Shown here: positions 9,501 through 24,500 of the stretch, one piece after another | How positions within the stretch are numbered: position 1 is the stretch's first letter | How the letters are laid out: the number at the start of each line of letters is the position of its first letter | Source of the DNA: Candidatus Omnitrophota bacterium | GTDB lineage: Bacteria; Omnitrophota; Gorgyraeia; Tantalellales; Tantalellaceae | Reading direction: 5' to 3' | NCBI GenBank assembly: GCA_015231405.1 | Contig: JADGBR010000001.1 | Span: 449,762 to 490,973 of the forward strand | DNA: 41,212 nucleotides | Position numbers and translations under genes: made by a program | The notes under the pieces: generated by a model | What the model was told of the DNA's origin: nothing | The model's input: only the letters and a program-made list of their open reading frames with translations | Databases searched by the model: none

Positions 9501-12500
9501 TTCCCTTTGACCTCGGTGACAGCTTTTTCCTTTATTCCGGCTATCCGCTGCTTGACCCATCTACCCGAAATAAAGTCCAAAAACCTGTTAAAATTATCCC
9601 TGACGGATCTTAATCTGATGAACCTGTCCAAGAATCTTTCCCTTTTTGTCCATGAAAGGGCTCTGGGTTTACGGTTCTCAAAATGTATGGCTTTTATCGA
9701 GGAAATGGTCTTTTGCTCGCATTGCGCGGCAATATTGCTTTCACGCGTGTTTTTACTTTTGTATAATTCAAACAACGATAAGTGCGCTTCCAGGAACCGT
9801 CCCCATAATTTGATCGCTTTCCCGAGCAGTTTTTCCCTGGCGGCGAGGGAAAGTCCCGGCAATTCGGAATGTTCATAATATGCTCTGGCAAGTAACATTC
9901 GAGCGTCAGGAGTAAGGCTGGGATCCTCGATAGCCATATTTTTAAGGCAAATTTCAGCTTTATCAAGCCGGCGTTCACCTATGTAATAGCGCATTTGAAG
10001 GAGCCACTTCTGTGCCTTGTCAAACTGGCTAAAAGCGGGAACTGATTCAATGATCTCAATGGTTGTGCGATCATCATCAGCTCGTTTAAGGGCCCCGCCA
10101 TAAAGTGCCTTGAGTTCAAAATTTAATAGATCGAATGCCGAAAGAACGGATGGGTTGAAATATGAGAAATCATCTTTGGCGAACTGTTCCCTCAATTCCG
10201 ATAAACGGTTCGCAGTATCGTAAATATAGCCCTTTAGTTTATAGCTCTTGGTCGGTTGATATCGTCGAAGTTTTGGTATGATATTCTTGATCAAAACTGC
10301 GGTTTCTGAACTGATCGGTGTTTTAAGGGAGTTTACATGGTCAAGAATTAAATTGATGATTTCGATCTGGCGGTTAAGCATATCGTTGTTGATATCATCC
10401 CAAACAGCGTCCTCCCTGACGAAACGTCCTAAATTGGTTTCTATAAGCGATATGAGTGACTTCATGACATCGGTGTCTGATAGATCGGAATAAAGGATGT
10501 CTTTCAGTTTCTGAGCGGCTAAAGTGAAATATCTTTCCTTAAGCGACTCTTCCCTGACGTTGCGGAACTTATCCTCGTATAAGCCGGCTATTCGTCTTAG
10601 GATCTTGAGCTTTTCCTTTTTACGGTCATTTTCTTCGGCTTTATCGAACGGGAATAAGGATAGTATCCCGACGATTTTGGTTTCAAGACCGACAATATCA
10701 TCAATATTTACTGTTTTTAGGGCCTGATGATCCGCTATCATTTCGTCAATGCGTATTTTAGCGATAGGCCATGATCTGTCGGCGTCATCGCTTGTCAGAT
10801 AACGCCTGTCGAGGAGGTATTGTATGAGTTTCTTCGCGGTGGATCTGTCGCCTTTAGCCGAAAGGTCGGATGCGCGCTTTATTACGCGGGCCGTGAAGAT
10901 ATCTTTGATGTCGCGTATCGCTTTTTTTGATAGAACAGCCGGGATCTTATCCGGTGAGAAAAGTTCGTTTAGAAGCTTAGAAACGGAGTTTATCCTGCCT
11001 GACCGGATGGCGGTCCTGATGTCGCGTCTCGCGGAACTCGGGATAATGATCCCTCTGGAGCGGAGGTGATCAAATAGTTTATTGAGGCCGCTTATGTCGG
11101 CGTTAAGTTCATTGCTGGTCATGAAACCGGAAGAGATCTCCATAAGATGAAAGATGATCAGGCTCTTGGGAAAAGTCCCGGGTCGGGAAAGCGTCATATC
11201 GGATATGTCGCGAATGAGATAGTTTTTGTAAAGCTCGGTCTTATCGATGTCTTGACGCCCGAACCATGCGTTCAGCATATCGATCAAAGCCTTATGCCGT
11301 TGATCAGAGGACTTAGACATTTTTCGAAGATAACTATCCTGAAGCTTTTTCCGCTTAAGTCCTTCGGGATCTTTCGCGTCGTTAAGGTCCCGGTATTCCG
11401 CCGCGAAATCGTCGGCGTAAAAAGTATCAATCAGAAGATTTATCGGGATCTCAAATGAGTCCATTTCGGACCTTATCTCGTCGACCCTTTTCTTGATCGC
11501 TTCATCTTTTTGATCAATTTTAGACAAAGCTCCGTTAGCTTTTTCGAAATCATTGTCTTTTACGTCCTTTGAAGCATCCTTGAGCAATTTATCTTCGGAT
11601 ATTTTAGCCTTCGGAGAATCGCCGAGTTTCTCCAACTCCTTAACGGCGCTCTTGTCACCGCTGTTAAATCGTACAGCTTTTTGATAAACAGCCTTAACTT
11701 TATTGTGATTGTCCTGGGCTCGTTCCCAGTTTTCTAATTCATCGCCCGTCCGCGAGGTTTCAGTACCGCTTCTTTCGGAGAAGTACGCCAGATCTTCCTT
11801 ATATAAAGCCGCTATACGGGAATACAACCCTGAAATGGCGGATAACAGTTCTTTGCCCTTTTTGCCTTCCCTGTCGAACCGGCTGAGTTCTTTAAAATTT
11901 CTATTTAATACTTCCATATCTTTTTCCAATAAACCCGCATTCCTCGAGATAAGGCCATCACGGTATTCTGCGACAAGGCTATCCTTGCGAGCGCCTCTCG
12001 GAGCCATTTTAATGGCGGCATCCAGTCTTTCATATTTGCGGGCCTTATCGTTATTTGCTGATTTATGCGGCCGAAAGATACGGTAGATCGCAAGTTTAAA
12101 TAAAGACCATCCGGATCCCTCGTCATCGAGTTTCATTTCCGTATATTTTTTCATGAAAATTTCGTTATCCTTGAGTGAGGGGTCAAGGGACAAAGCTTTT
12201 TCATAGAAGTATACAGAGGAATGGTTCCTGAATTTAGCATGGTAAGCGTCGCCTAAACGAACGAAATGCTGAGATGTGCCTGCCTCTATAGCGTTTGCCC
12301 TTTTCAAGATACGTATTATTTTGAGCCAGCAGGTTAGGCTGGAGTAGCCTTTTACGACCGTCCTGAGATAAAGCTCATTATTATCAAGCGACTTGGAACT
12401 ATCTTCATCGGCGGCTTTTTCAAAATAATGGCGTAAGAGGTACGGATTGGACGCGTTTATCAATCCCAACAGCAGATTAGAATACATTTTCAGCTGCGTA

Positions 12501-15500
12501 TTTTCGGAATCCGACATGGCGGTAAGCATTCCCCTTGAAAAATAATTACGAAACATACCGATAAGAGGATGTGAAGGGATCTCTCCTCTTCTTATCTTTT
12601 GGATCAATTCCTTATCTGTGCTTATCTTATTGAAGATCACCTTAAGAAGATCGGCCTTAAGGCTATCGGATAAATCATTGCCTTCAAGTTTAGCCTTCAG
12701 CGTGGTTATGGAAAATTCATCATTTCCCGATACAATATCAAAAACACGGTCTATGACGTCTTTCCACGGACCGGAAAGCTCAGCCGGGAGAAGAGAGACC
12801 ATCGCGTCAAATGTTTTGAGTATATCTTCTCTCATGGAAATAGCTTTGATCCCGGATTTCGTATCTTTCTGGGCTTGTTCCAGCATTTCAAAGGTGACCT
12901 TGAAGAGTTGGATGAGATTGTCGTTCTGTCCGTCTTTCCCGGCAGACATGACCATTGAGTTGATGATAGCGGCCTCGCCGTACAATCTTCTTAGTAAAGA
13001 TAGTTTCTCGGCCGAAAAGCTAAGTATCGTGAATATTTCATTAAAGCGGCCTTTTTCTTCTCCTTTTAAAAGGATCGCTGCCCTAATGAAATGCGCACGC
13101 AAAATAGTGCGCTGAGCAGTAAGCGTGAGATCGTTGAAATCTTTGGAGCTATTTCTCTCGATGATAAGTTGAGCATGCCTCATCGAATCTTTTAGGCTGT
13201 CTTTATCTCCTTTAGCCAGATATTTCTGGGCATAGATCAGGTCGATCGCGTCGCGTAAAGTGTAGTTATTACGTTCGGGCGCGTCCAACAATGCTTCTAT
13301 AGCTTCCAGATATTTAACGGCGTTATCGGGCGGCATCGTATCGGCTGTCGAAAGAAGTTGACCCGATACCGCACGGTCCGACAAAAGACGCTTCGCGTCT
13401 TTTGCGTTAGCCGCGTCATACTCACGCCTTTTACGCAATTCATCGCGCAACGCCGATGTCGCGAGTCCCTCGGCGATATACCAGGGCCTGTTTTTGTAAC
13501 TATCGTCTTTGGTATCACCGCCCATTTCGTTCATCTTTTTATCGCTTTCTCCTATCTTGATCTCAAGTTCGGAAATCCTTGCTCTATTGCCTATCACGAA
13601 AGCGACTTTATCCGAATATGAAGCCGCGGCATCGGCGGTCTTGATCATATCGTCGTTTTCGGAAGGGAGGATCTTTTCCTTTATAGCAGCCAGTATCTCG
13701 CGGGCCCTGGAAACCTTTCCCAACGACATATATATTTCATAGAGCTGCTTAGAGTAAGAACACATGGGGCCGTCCAGGGATTGATCGGCCTTGAGCGCGG
13801 CTTCAATTGATTCGGCAAGGACCTCTCCGGACAGGGCGGGGTCATCAGCGTGTCTCGCGCCGAGAGAAACACGTTCTTTAATAGCTGACAATCTTCCTTT
13901 TAGGGCTGATGCGTTCTTCGCGTCCTTTACCGACGCTTTTGAGTAAAGGTCTAAAGCTGATCTCAAATTATCAAGGGCTGCGTCCCTTTCCCCCTTTATG
14001 ATATTGGCACGGGCTTTTTTTAGATCAGAATCCGCGCGAGATATAAGAACGGATGAGAGTATCTGGTCCAGCCCCTCAGGCGGTGCTCTCCCTAGCTTCT
14101 TCGCGGTCTTATTGAGTTCATTGACGGCCTGTTCGATAATACTGGCTTTATCGTTGATCTCAGAGTCGTTTTTAAGTATCTGGAGAACAGCCAGGTCCAG
14201 GTCTATCTTTTCTTTTTCAATTCTAAGGATATCGTCAGCCTTTGTGACCCTCGACCTTTTCTGGAAATATATGAACATCAGTGTCCCTACGGAAATACCC
14301 ATTATTGAACCGGATATTAAAGCGGTTATGCCGATACCGGCTGTTAAAAGAGCTATTCCCAGCGGCGCGGCTACGGATACGCCGATGATAACGGACGATC
14401 TTGCGACTGCCGATATTATCCACCGGGTTCGCCCGGATGAGTAATAGCGCTTCTCCTTGCGGGACAATTCCGTTAATTCATCATCTTTAAGCTTTTTTAA
14501 ACGCGAATTTATAAGGGCGATCGATCTCGGGAATATGGCTATGATCTCCTCGAACAATTTCTTTTTACGCTCGCGTTCAACTGTTTTTCTTTTTCCGGTT
14601 AAAATATCCTTAAGTTTCGGCTGCGCGTCGATCTTGCTCAATTTGTCTTTTAGAACGGCGATAAATTTATCCTCTCGCGTCTTATTTGTCTCAGAATAAC
14701 TCTTCAAGAACTCCCGGAGCTTGATAGCTTTTTCGTAGCTCTTCTCTTCATCGTGATTCTCTATCTGGATAATAAGCTGACGGATGGACTCCGGGTCTGG
14801 CTTGCGGCCGTTCTTGTCTATTGAGCGCAGAAGCAGATCAACGTAAGGATAAGCAAGCCCTTTATTACCGTTGGCAAGATGTTCGTTTGCCAAATATATC
14901 GCTGTTTCGGGGCTGATACGGTCATTGTAAAGCAAATAAGCCCCAAGCATCCCTACGATAACGAGTACAGCGCCAATAAGCGCGAGATAAGGGTGAGCGG
15001 CCAGTAATGATGAATAAAAGACCGGGATCTTGTCAATTAGAGCTATAGCGCCGAGTTTAAGCGACGCGTATCCGACAAAAGCGGCTACGCTCCCTGCGAT
15101 CACTCCTAGCATTTTAGCGATAGCCCCTTTTGCGGCTACACGTCCGAACATCGGGAAAAGCGCGGCCTTTTTTAGTACCTTTACGGCTAGTTCGTCCTGT
15201 GGCCGGCCTTCGATACGGTCTAGCTCGAGAATTTTGGAAGCCGCCTGGGCAGCGCCTTCATCGGTAACGATAATGCGCAGACGCTTATCCGAAGAAGAAG
15301 CTGTATGAGTAAGGAGTATTTCTGTAAGCTCGAACCTGGCAAGCTTTCTCTCATTCTGTACCCGTTCAATGTCCTGGATCTCACGGGATAAAGCCAAAGC
15401 CGGGGCTATATATTCTTCCCATGTCATCCCGCCTTTCTCGTAGCGAGATGAAAGTCGTTCCAATTGTTTACGTTTTTTCAGGATACGGGACAATAGCTCC

Positions 15501-18500
15501 TTGTCGGTCATGTCGGGCCGGGCAAGCATTATCCTCTGGGCGGCTCTCTTGTTTCTGAGGGTTTCGTTCCTGAGATCGGTATTTACGGCGTTTTCCCTCA
15601 GCATAAAAGCTTCGGCGATAAGAGTCCCGGCTTCCTCAAGTTCGCGTTGTATGGATTTTTCGATATCGCTTATCCTGAGCTCTATTCGACTTACGCGCGC
15701 GGCGGTATCTTCCGGCTTAGCGCTTGCATCGTTATTAAGGCCTTCTATCTCCTGGCGCTTATCGGCTATGCTTCGGTGCATATCGTTTATGGCGTTGATC
15801 TTTTCATTGTATTTTTCCATCATAAAGTCTGCGGTTTGGTCGAAAGCGTCGCGTGACTCGGGGTCGAAACCGGCTTTAAGCGGGTCATGGGCAAAACGGG
15901 AGATATTTATAGTTCTGTGGATATCGCAAAGAAGCCTTTTTGCAACAATGTCGTTTTTACCTTTCTCTGTGCCGGCATATTTCTTTACAAGCTCAAGGGC
16001 CTTTGTCCTGGAGTATTTGATCTTACCTATATCCGCCGGGTCAGGGCGTATGCCGTTCCTGAAATATACGATAGCCGTATAGAGATCCGAAGATTCGCCG
16101 CCGATATCTTTTAGCGAAGCGGCTAACTTATCGATGAGGGACAGGTCGGGTACAGGCATATCAATTTCAATTCGGCACCTGGCGTCGAGGGCTGCTTTAA
16201 GCTCCGCGGTGTCATGTGAAGTGCGGATAATATTGTCATAGTATAACGTCCGCATCTGCTTTTTAGTTCTTTCGGCGCCGGCGGTATCGGGGTGTCGCTC
16301 TTCGATCAAGAAATCCATTACACGGCAGGTCCTTTTGATGTTGTCTGCCGAGATATCTTTCCAGCTGACTTTGGCTTTGCGCAATGATGAAAGCAAGGCT
16401 AAAGTTTCATCAACAGTGATAAGGTCCTTTAAGCCCGACGCGATAAGTACTTTTTCAATTTCATATTTCAGCCCTATCTCCTTATCCACGAGGACAGTGC
16501 CGGCCTCGTCGAAATTGTCGTCCTTATTGACCGGCTCATTCGCCGTGATACCCGAAAGTTCGAATAGCGCCCCGAGAGCTTCCGATTCAATAAAGTAATT
16601 GCCGGCATCACGGGCTTTGGCCCTGATAGCTCCGAGCCTTTTCGCAAGTTCTTTTTTCATGTCAGGAGGGGTGTTCTTCGATATATACGCCAGTAGCTCG
16701 TTCTGTGAAAATTCGTGTTCTAATCCCAGAATGGATGTTTTGAAGTAAGCGCGCGAAGGTATATTTATGGGGTCGTTCTTCCTTGCTTCATTGATAGCCA
16801 GCACATTGTCAATATCGTTCTCGATACGGCCAAGAACGCCGGAGATAATAGACCAATCTGAGTTGAAATAAACTCTTTTTGCGAATGATTCGGCAAAAGA
16901 CCTGCGCTCGGCGCTTTTTTCTCCTTCGAGAATATCAGCCGAAGCGTGAATTTCTTTTATGCGGGCGCTGATGGTCTCGCGTATAGACTCAGGGCCGGAG
17001 TTATATATGAAGGCGATGATCTCCATCGCCTCATTGACGGATTTATCTCCTTTTTCACCGGAGCTGTATTTGCCGTAAATTATTGTCCTGAACGCGGCGT
17101 CGACCGCCCTTGTCAGGCTCTGGCGTTCGCGTACCTCATCGCGGCCTTCTTCGTCGAGCAGTTCCTCCAGTTTTTTACGGGTATCGGCATTTAAACCTTT
17201 ATCGTCGCTAAGAGTCTTTCGGATACGATCAAGTGCTTTGCGATAGTCCTCTCTAAGTCTCGACCTTAGCCAGGACAATGAACTCAGATAATTGTCGAGG
17301 TGATATTTATCGTCACGTTCGCCTTGCCGCGCGTATGTATGTCTCGCCAGGGCTTCGTTTTCGGCCATCTTTTTCATTTTTTCCGACGCGACGTTGCGCG
17401 CGAGTTCAGAGCTTTCGTCGTCTTTCAACAGCGCTTTGAGCATAAGAGCGTAATCAAGGAGCGGCATCTCTCCGCCGTCATGGTGCATCGGATTTTCTGA
17501 GATGATACTAACGCTCAAAGCGTCGAGACGGGTCCGTAATTCATCCCGGACAGCATTAAGGGCGGCAAGATAATAATCGCTGTCGGAACCACCGGGGATC
17601 GAATTTGCCCCTCTCATTTCGCTTGCGCGAATAACAGCGAGGTTGTGCATGTTGTCCGAACATCTATGGTCTCTACTTTCGCGCTCGGTGTCTTCATCGA
17701 TAAGGCCCTTGATCGTCTGATAAAGGTCACAGCCGAGTTTTGCCCGGACCCATTTGAGAGATTCCAGATACTGAGTAGTGTGATAACTTTCGGGCATTCC
17801 GAGCGGTTCACCATATCTCTTATGACGGAACAGAGCTTCTTTTTCTGTAAGCCCTTTGATTCTTGTTCCGGGATCATCGGGCCTTGCCAGGTCCTCTTTC
17901 ATGATATCGTTAAGGTCCAGATAATGATCGCTCAATGACCTTTCACCTTGCGGTAAAAGATTTACGCCTGATTCGTTCATAAATTCGGGAACCGTTACAG
18001 TTCTGAATATTTCATTCAGAGAGCTCTCTGCTGCGGCTTTTCTATTTGTCTGATCGAAAACTTTTTTCTGTTTTTCGGATAATTTCTCTTTAAGCTTTTC
18101 GATCTTTTTCTCTATATCGCGTTTTTTAGCGGATTTATCGTAGTTCGCGGCCGCGGTGTCGTGTTCGGTCTTTTTCGCTTCGTAATCTCGCCAGGCTGCC
18201 GCCAGCGCATGGGATCTATCTAGTTTCATGATAATAACGCTTATGGCTTCTCCGGCTTTTTTAAGCTTTTCGGACAATTCAGGAGTTAATCGAGCGTTCT
18301 CTTTTGCCGTTTTATATCCCGATAATGCGGCAAAATATCCGGTAACCGCATTCCGTGTGTTCTCATCCATGGGCGATGAAAGAGAAGCTACAAGCGAAGC
18401 CGCGGCATCCATGGACGCTTTTGAGGAAGACATTCTGTCTCGAGCGACATCAAGCTCGAAAACGGCTTTCTTCGAGGCGTCTTCAAGTTCTTTTCCGGCT

Positions 18501-21500
18501 TTTTCCAGCTCATCGGTAAGCGACTGAACTTCTTTTTCCGTTTTAGCCAATTCTTCAAGAATTCTGGCCAGTTTAGAACGGGCCAACGCAAGCGGCATCG
18601 TCTCGGCTCTCATGATGTCAGCCGCGACATCGGAAAGACCGGGCTTAAGTTTATCGGCCAGCCTCAATGTGGCAATTGCCCTGGACCTGTAATGTCCCGC
18701 GATTACGGGGTGTTTATCGACTTGCAGCGCGTATTTAAGGAGGATAAGATAGCCTTTAGCCCGGGCGCTGACCGCTTCATAATCTTTCCCCTGGAGGATA
18801 TAGATATCCCCGAGTTCTTCGGCGAGCAGTGTAGATATGCCCCTTTCCTCGCCGGTAAGAGGAAGAAGCGGCTCGTCTTTTGGCGAATCAGCGAGTTCCA
18901 TGTTCCTTTCGATGAGAGCGTTCATCAGTTCAACGGCCTTCGAAAGGGTCTTTTCGGCGTCAGCGTATCTGCCGGAAGCTTTGTGTTCTGCCGCGACATG
19001 CCTGAGTATTTCGATAGCGTCCATCGTAGATTTTATATGGTGTCTTTCCTCGGAAGCCCGTTCTTCGTCGAGTATTGTCCTGATCCTGGCTCTCAACTCT
19101 TCGAATAATTTCTTAAGTTCGTTCTTAACGGCGTCATTCCCTTCTTCCTGAGCCTCTATCATGGGAATTATTTGGATAGCAAGCAGAATATCGTCAGGGT
19201 CATCGGGGATCGGTCTGACTATTTCGTTAATTAGAGGCATGACATCGGCCCTTTCAGCAATGTTCTCGAGCTTGGATCGCTCTTCGAGGAGAGTTTTCAT
19301 TAAGGTGATCACCTTGCGCAAATTTTCTCCCTTATAGCTATTTGATGCCCTGAGTGATCCGGCTATATCCCTCAATATATCGGATTTTTGCGCGTTATTG
19401 CGAAGTTGTCCTGAAAGCTCAAGCGCGATAAGTTTAAGTTCCGATCCTACGCTTGAAAACAAGATATCGATGAACTTTGTCTTGTCATTGGTGAATTCAA
19501 TAGCGTTAACAAGAGCAAGCATCAGCGCGGAGTTGAATTCCTTTTCGGAGAACAATTTACCGGCTATAGCCGACAGAAACTTCTTCGCTTCTTCTCCTAA
19601 TAAAAGTTCGATCATTCCGCAAAGAATATCGAACTCTTTGCGGAGGTCCGCCAAAGACCTATTTGGATCATTTATCATATTGGTGATCCTGTCTTTCTTC
19701 TCCGCTATAAGTTCCTTAAGGAGGCCCTCGGCATCCGCCTTGTACCCTTTTTTACCTCTCTCTCCGTTAACCTTTTCACCGAAAATCCTTATCTGCTCCT
19801 TCTTTCGGCTTAAGTCTTTTGCCTCTTGCGAATCGGGCTTGAATTTGCTTGAGTCGGTTTCCTTGACTTCTTTCTCTTTTATCTCAATGTCGGTGATGAG
19901 AGTTCTTGCTTTTGACAGGAGTATTGACGCTCTGATAAAATTCAAGTCGTTCTTGATATCGGCGGGCACGCCCGGAACGTTCGCGCCTTCCTCTAACAAC
20001 CGGACAATGTTCTCCAGGGAATACATCTCATCGTCGGTTCCGGCAATGATCGAACGGTCTCGTGCATCCCTGTGTAACTCGTTATAGATCTCCTCACGTG
20101 TTTTTCCGGAGGAAAGTCGTCTCTGATATTGATCGTTCGAAAGGCTGTATCTGACTGCCGGTATATTCTCAGTCCCCGAGGCGTGCTTTTTTAACGACTC
20201 GAAGATCATGGCTTTAAGTTCAAGATCACCGGTACTTTTCGCAATGCCAATTGCGGATCGTATAGCGGAGTTGAATTGATCGATCCTATTCTGAGCCTCG
20301 GTATCCGTGATCACGTCTTGACGGTCAATACCTTTTTCGATCTTAGCGATCACGAAGAGGGTCAGTATGATATTCTTTATCTCTTCAGCTCTTTTGATAT
20401 CCTTGAAATTGTCATTCAGCCAGATCTTGAATTCATCATGGGTCATCTTCATATGTTCGGAAATGATGGTTTTTACATTTTCGTCGGCTGATATCGGACC
20501 GGTTAGAGATGAAAGGTCCGATAAACTGTAAGCTCTGACGTGCTCCATCAGTATTGAACCGGCAAGTTGTGATGTTTCTTTTTCGAGCGTTTTAATGGCA
20601 CGATCGCGACGCTCCTTTTTCCAATCATTGAACCTGGTCCATAGACTTTTACCTTTTGTCGCCTTTACCTCGGCTTTCTTGGCTTTTAGTTCATCCGCGG
20701 CTATCTCTTCGCCTGTCATTTCAAAAGTCCGGGTTTCTTTAGAAGTAAGCTTGTTTTCCCCGATCCCGGATCGTAGCGATTCAAGTTCCTTCTTCTTGCC
20801 TTCCTCTTCCTTAGTCAGATCTTTGATCTTCTTGGAAGAGAGGCTTGCGGCAAGAGCTTTTCTTTTTTCCTCAAGCGAAGATAATAACTTAGTAACTTCT
20901 TCGTTATTTTTGGCGATTTCGCTGGTTTCGATGTCATTTTTGAATATTTCAATGGTCTTGATAAGCTGGATCTTTTCATCTCTCGTATATGGAGATCTTC
21001 TTTTTAAACTCTTGGCGATAGCGATCAACCCTGAATTAACGAGCTTAGCCGCGACTGAGTCAATAAAATTCCCGGAAGTGGGGTCAAACTTACCCTTGAT
21101 CTCGATCGCGTAGCGGGCCGCGCGTTCCGGGCTTACCGGTACACCCCTTAAAATATCGTAATTGACGGTGTGGAGCCACCTTGAGATCTCGTCTTTTCCG
21201 TAAGAGAGGTTGAAAGCGCTTGCCGCGTCTTTCCTGGCCTGACGCAAAGCGAATAACAGCCACAAGGGATATTTCCACCAGCGGAGTTTTTCCATGGTCA
21301 AGATATTGGCGTAGATTATGAGCCTCATGGCTTTAGACTGTGCTTCTTCGGGATACGAGCTGTCGATCAGGCGAAGATGCTTTAAAGCTTTTGACTCCTG
21401 GCCGCTTTTAAGATAATACTCGGCGAGAGCGAACCTTTGTTCGGGTGAAAGGCTTTTGGAGGTCTTTAAAAGCCTTTCCAGGGAAAGAATGATCGTTTTT

Positions 21501-24500
21501 ATCTCTTCGTCAGTTTCTTTTTCCCTGGTCTTGGGTTCTTCGGGTTTATCATGTTTCATGTCTTTTAGATCTTCCGCGTCGGTGGATTCTTTCACGGTCT
21601 CTACTAGTGTCCTCTTTTCTTTCCCGGCATCTTTTCTCGCGGTAAAGGAAGCCATGAAAACATCGAATTTGTCGCGTTGGGAACGGTCCATCCTATGTTT
21701 GATGCGGGCGAGGTCTGTCAGGACTTCTTCCTCGCTTCCCATATCGGAAGCGGTCTTTTTCGTAAGAGCCTGGAATTTTGTGATGAGATAGTTTATCCTT
21801 TCAATTTCGGCATCTTTGATGAGATCATCGGTCTCAGCGCCGGCGGGTTCAGAGCGGAGAGCGTCGATCCTTGACTGGTTATCCTTCAAGAGTCTGTCGC
21901 AAAGGTATATTGACAGGTCATTGACGTCATCAAAAAAGAAAGGCTTGCCTTCCTTTTTGAACTTGGCCCCGTCTCCGGCCAGTACAAGTATACTTTTATC
22001 CGGTTCTGTCCCAGCGGCTAATTTAGCTCTCAAATGTTCTAGAGAGTTCTTTTGACCATCAGTGCCGGAAGACATATACAAGAGGTATGTTCTAGTGAAA
22101 ATATCGATCGCTTTATCCTTTTTATCGTTCTGATAAAGGTATTCGATAAGTTTGATAGCCTCCTCAAGAGGCAGTTTCTTCTTATGTGGGCTGTCGGCTT
22201 TCTTTATCAAAGCGTTGAGAACACGGTCGGATTTGGGGTCCAGCCCCAGCTCGCGGTATTTAGCGATAAGTTTAACCGCGGCGTCCACAGAATTAGGCGC
22301 TTCTTTGACAGCGGTGAGTTCTTCACGCAATATATCATGGCCTCTGAAGAAAATATTAGTTTTTACCCGCAATGGGCCCTGGAGGAAAGAAGCAACAGGC
22401 TTGATCTTCCCGTAGAAGGGCTTAATGAAGTTAAATAACGTAAAACCGAACATAAGAGTATAGAGGCCATACCATGATGAATAAAGGGCTGAAAAACCGG
22501 AACCCGCAACCAATGTCGGTAGAGTAGCGGTAAATCCCCATGAAAAAACAGTCGCGGGCACAATTGAGGTAAAGAACAGTGAAAGAAGAGATAAGCCGTA
22601 ATACATCAATGACATCGGATAATACATGAGCGCCATGCCTAATGGAGGGCAGAAGAAAGTTACAACGGCTATAACAGCGGTGCCCGCTACCATGCCGATG
22701 ATCTGTACCTTTAACTTGTCCCATAGGGACTTCTGTGCCTCTTTTTCTTGCCCGGGCATTTCCGGCATTCCCGGTATTTTTGGCATTTTTTCGGGTTTCT
22801 TTTTACCCGATTCTTTTTTTGCCTTAGCTGCATCTTCCTTGCTTTTACTGAGCGTTTTATAGATCTGAAAGAAATCGATCTCCTCTCCGTTCAACTTTAT
22901 GTCTACATTTCTGTTATCATATGGTGGAAGGAGCATTCTCCTCTTTATATTCTTTACTAGCTCGCAGATACGCATGGCTTCGTCATAATTCTTCTCTTCC
23001 TCAAGCACTTTGACCAGGGCGGCCATGGCTTTCGCTTTTAGGATATCATTTCCGGCAAGAGCTTCGGTATCATCGGCACCTTTGAGCATTTCTCTCGCTT
23101 TTTCCTTATTTCCTCTTATCTGATGGATTATTCCTAGCGCTTTTTTCGCTATATCGTCTTCAGGATTAAGGGCGTGAGACATAGATAGATAATTAAAAGC
23201 GTAATTTCTAATTTTTAAGGCTAAGTCTTTATTGTGCGCGCGCGGTTTTTCGGAAATATCTTCTGATATGGCGAATAAAATCCGGCCTATTTCTGTAAAA
23301 GCTCTCTGATAATGAGCGTTAAAACCTTTTTGTTTAAAAGCTTTAAGTTTTTCGGGATTATTTTTAACAAGCGCGAGTTCGGCATGGTATTTTGATAGGT
23401 AGAGGAGATCCAGGGCGATCTTAATGATGTTTTGCGCTACGGGGTCGGCATCTGCAATTTCCCGAAAAGGAGCGACCGCGAGAGGCCTGTCAGGGTCATA
23501 ATTCCTCTTGAATAATAGCAGCGAATTTTCCTTTTCTTCCGGGCTCAGTTCCTCGCCTGAAAGTGTCTGGGCTATATCAAAAGCCGATTCCGCGTCCGTA
23601 AGAGTGCCTGATAGAACTGAGTTAGGAAGCCTTTCCTTAATAACATCATCGGGTTTAGGACCAGGCTCGATCTTTTTCTGACGGGTAATTGTCCTCCATA
23701 AGTTAGGCCATCTGTTCTCATCTTTTTTGAAACCTTCCCATTTTTCGAGAAGATTGGCTCCTGCTTTCCCTTTTAAGGCGTATAAGGCGAGTTTAAAATA
23801 TTGAAATCTTGGACTGACATTCGAGGACAAAGAGTCTAATACAGGATCGATCCACGGAGAAAGCGCTTTAAGTTTACTGTTGGTAAGCCATGATTTGCAT
23901 TTTGTGATATTTTCTTCGCTCAAGCTTATCCAATTGAACGGGTTCACTGGATTTTCCTGCCATAAGAACCCAGGGGCTTTGTAGCTGACATAAACAATTC
24001 CCTTTGCCTTGGATAAAGTCCAAAACCACCAGTTTCGCAATTTTCCTATCACGACGGGACGAAAAGCATCGGGCCTAAATGAAAAAATGATGTCAACAGA
24101 CTTGGTAAGGAAAGATGAAAAACGTCCTTTTTTCATCGTATTTATGAAATTCATCAAACTCAAGTATATTCCGTTCCTCTGGCGCAGTTTCATATCTCTC
24201 TTAATGTCTGTATCGTATTTGTTTAATGAGCTTTCAAGGCTGTCTTTGCCCCGGTGATAAAGGTTGTTCATCCAGTCACGGGCATTTATGATCCAGTTTT
24301 TCCAATATTCCCTGCTCCGCCATCCTGTCATTTTAAGCCAGTTATCATCTTTTTCGCTGATCGCTCCTGATCCTTTCGTATCCTTAAGCTGATCTCGCCT
24401 TGCGAAAAAGTTCCTGGTATTCTGTACTCTGTCGTCCCATCTTTTCTGCTTGTTCAATCGTCTATCCTGCCATTCTTTCATTTTCTTCTTGAACCATGTT

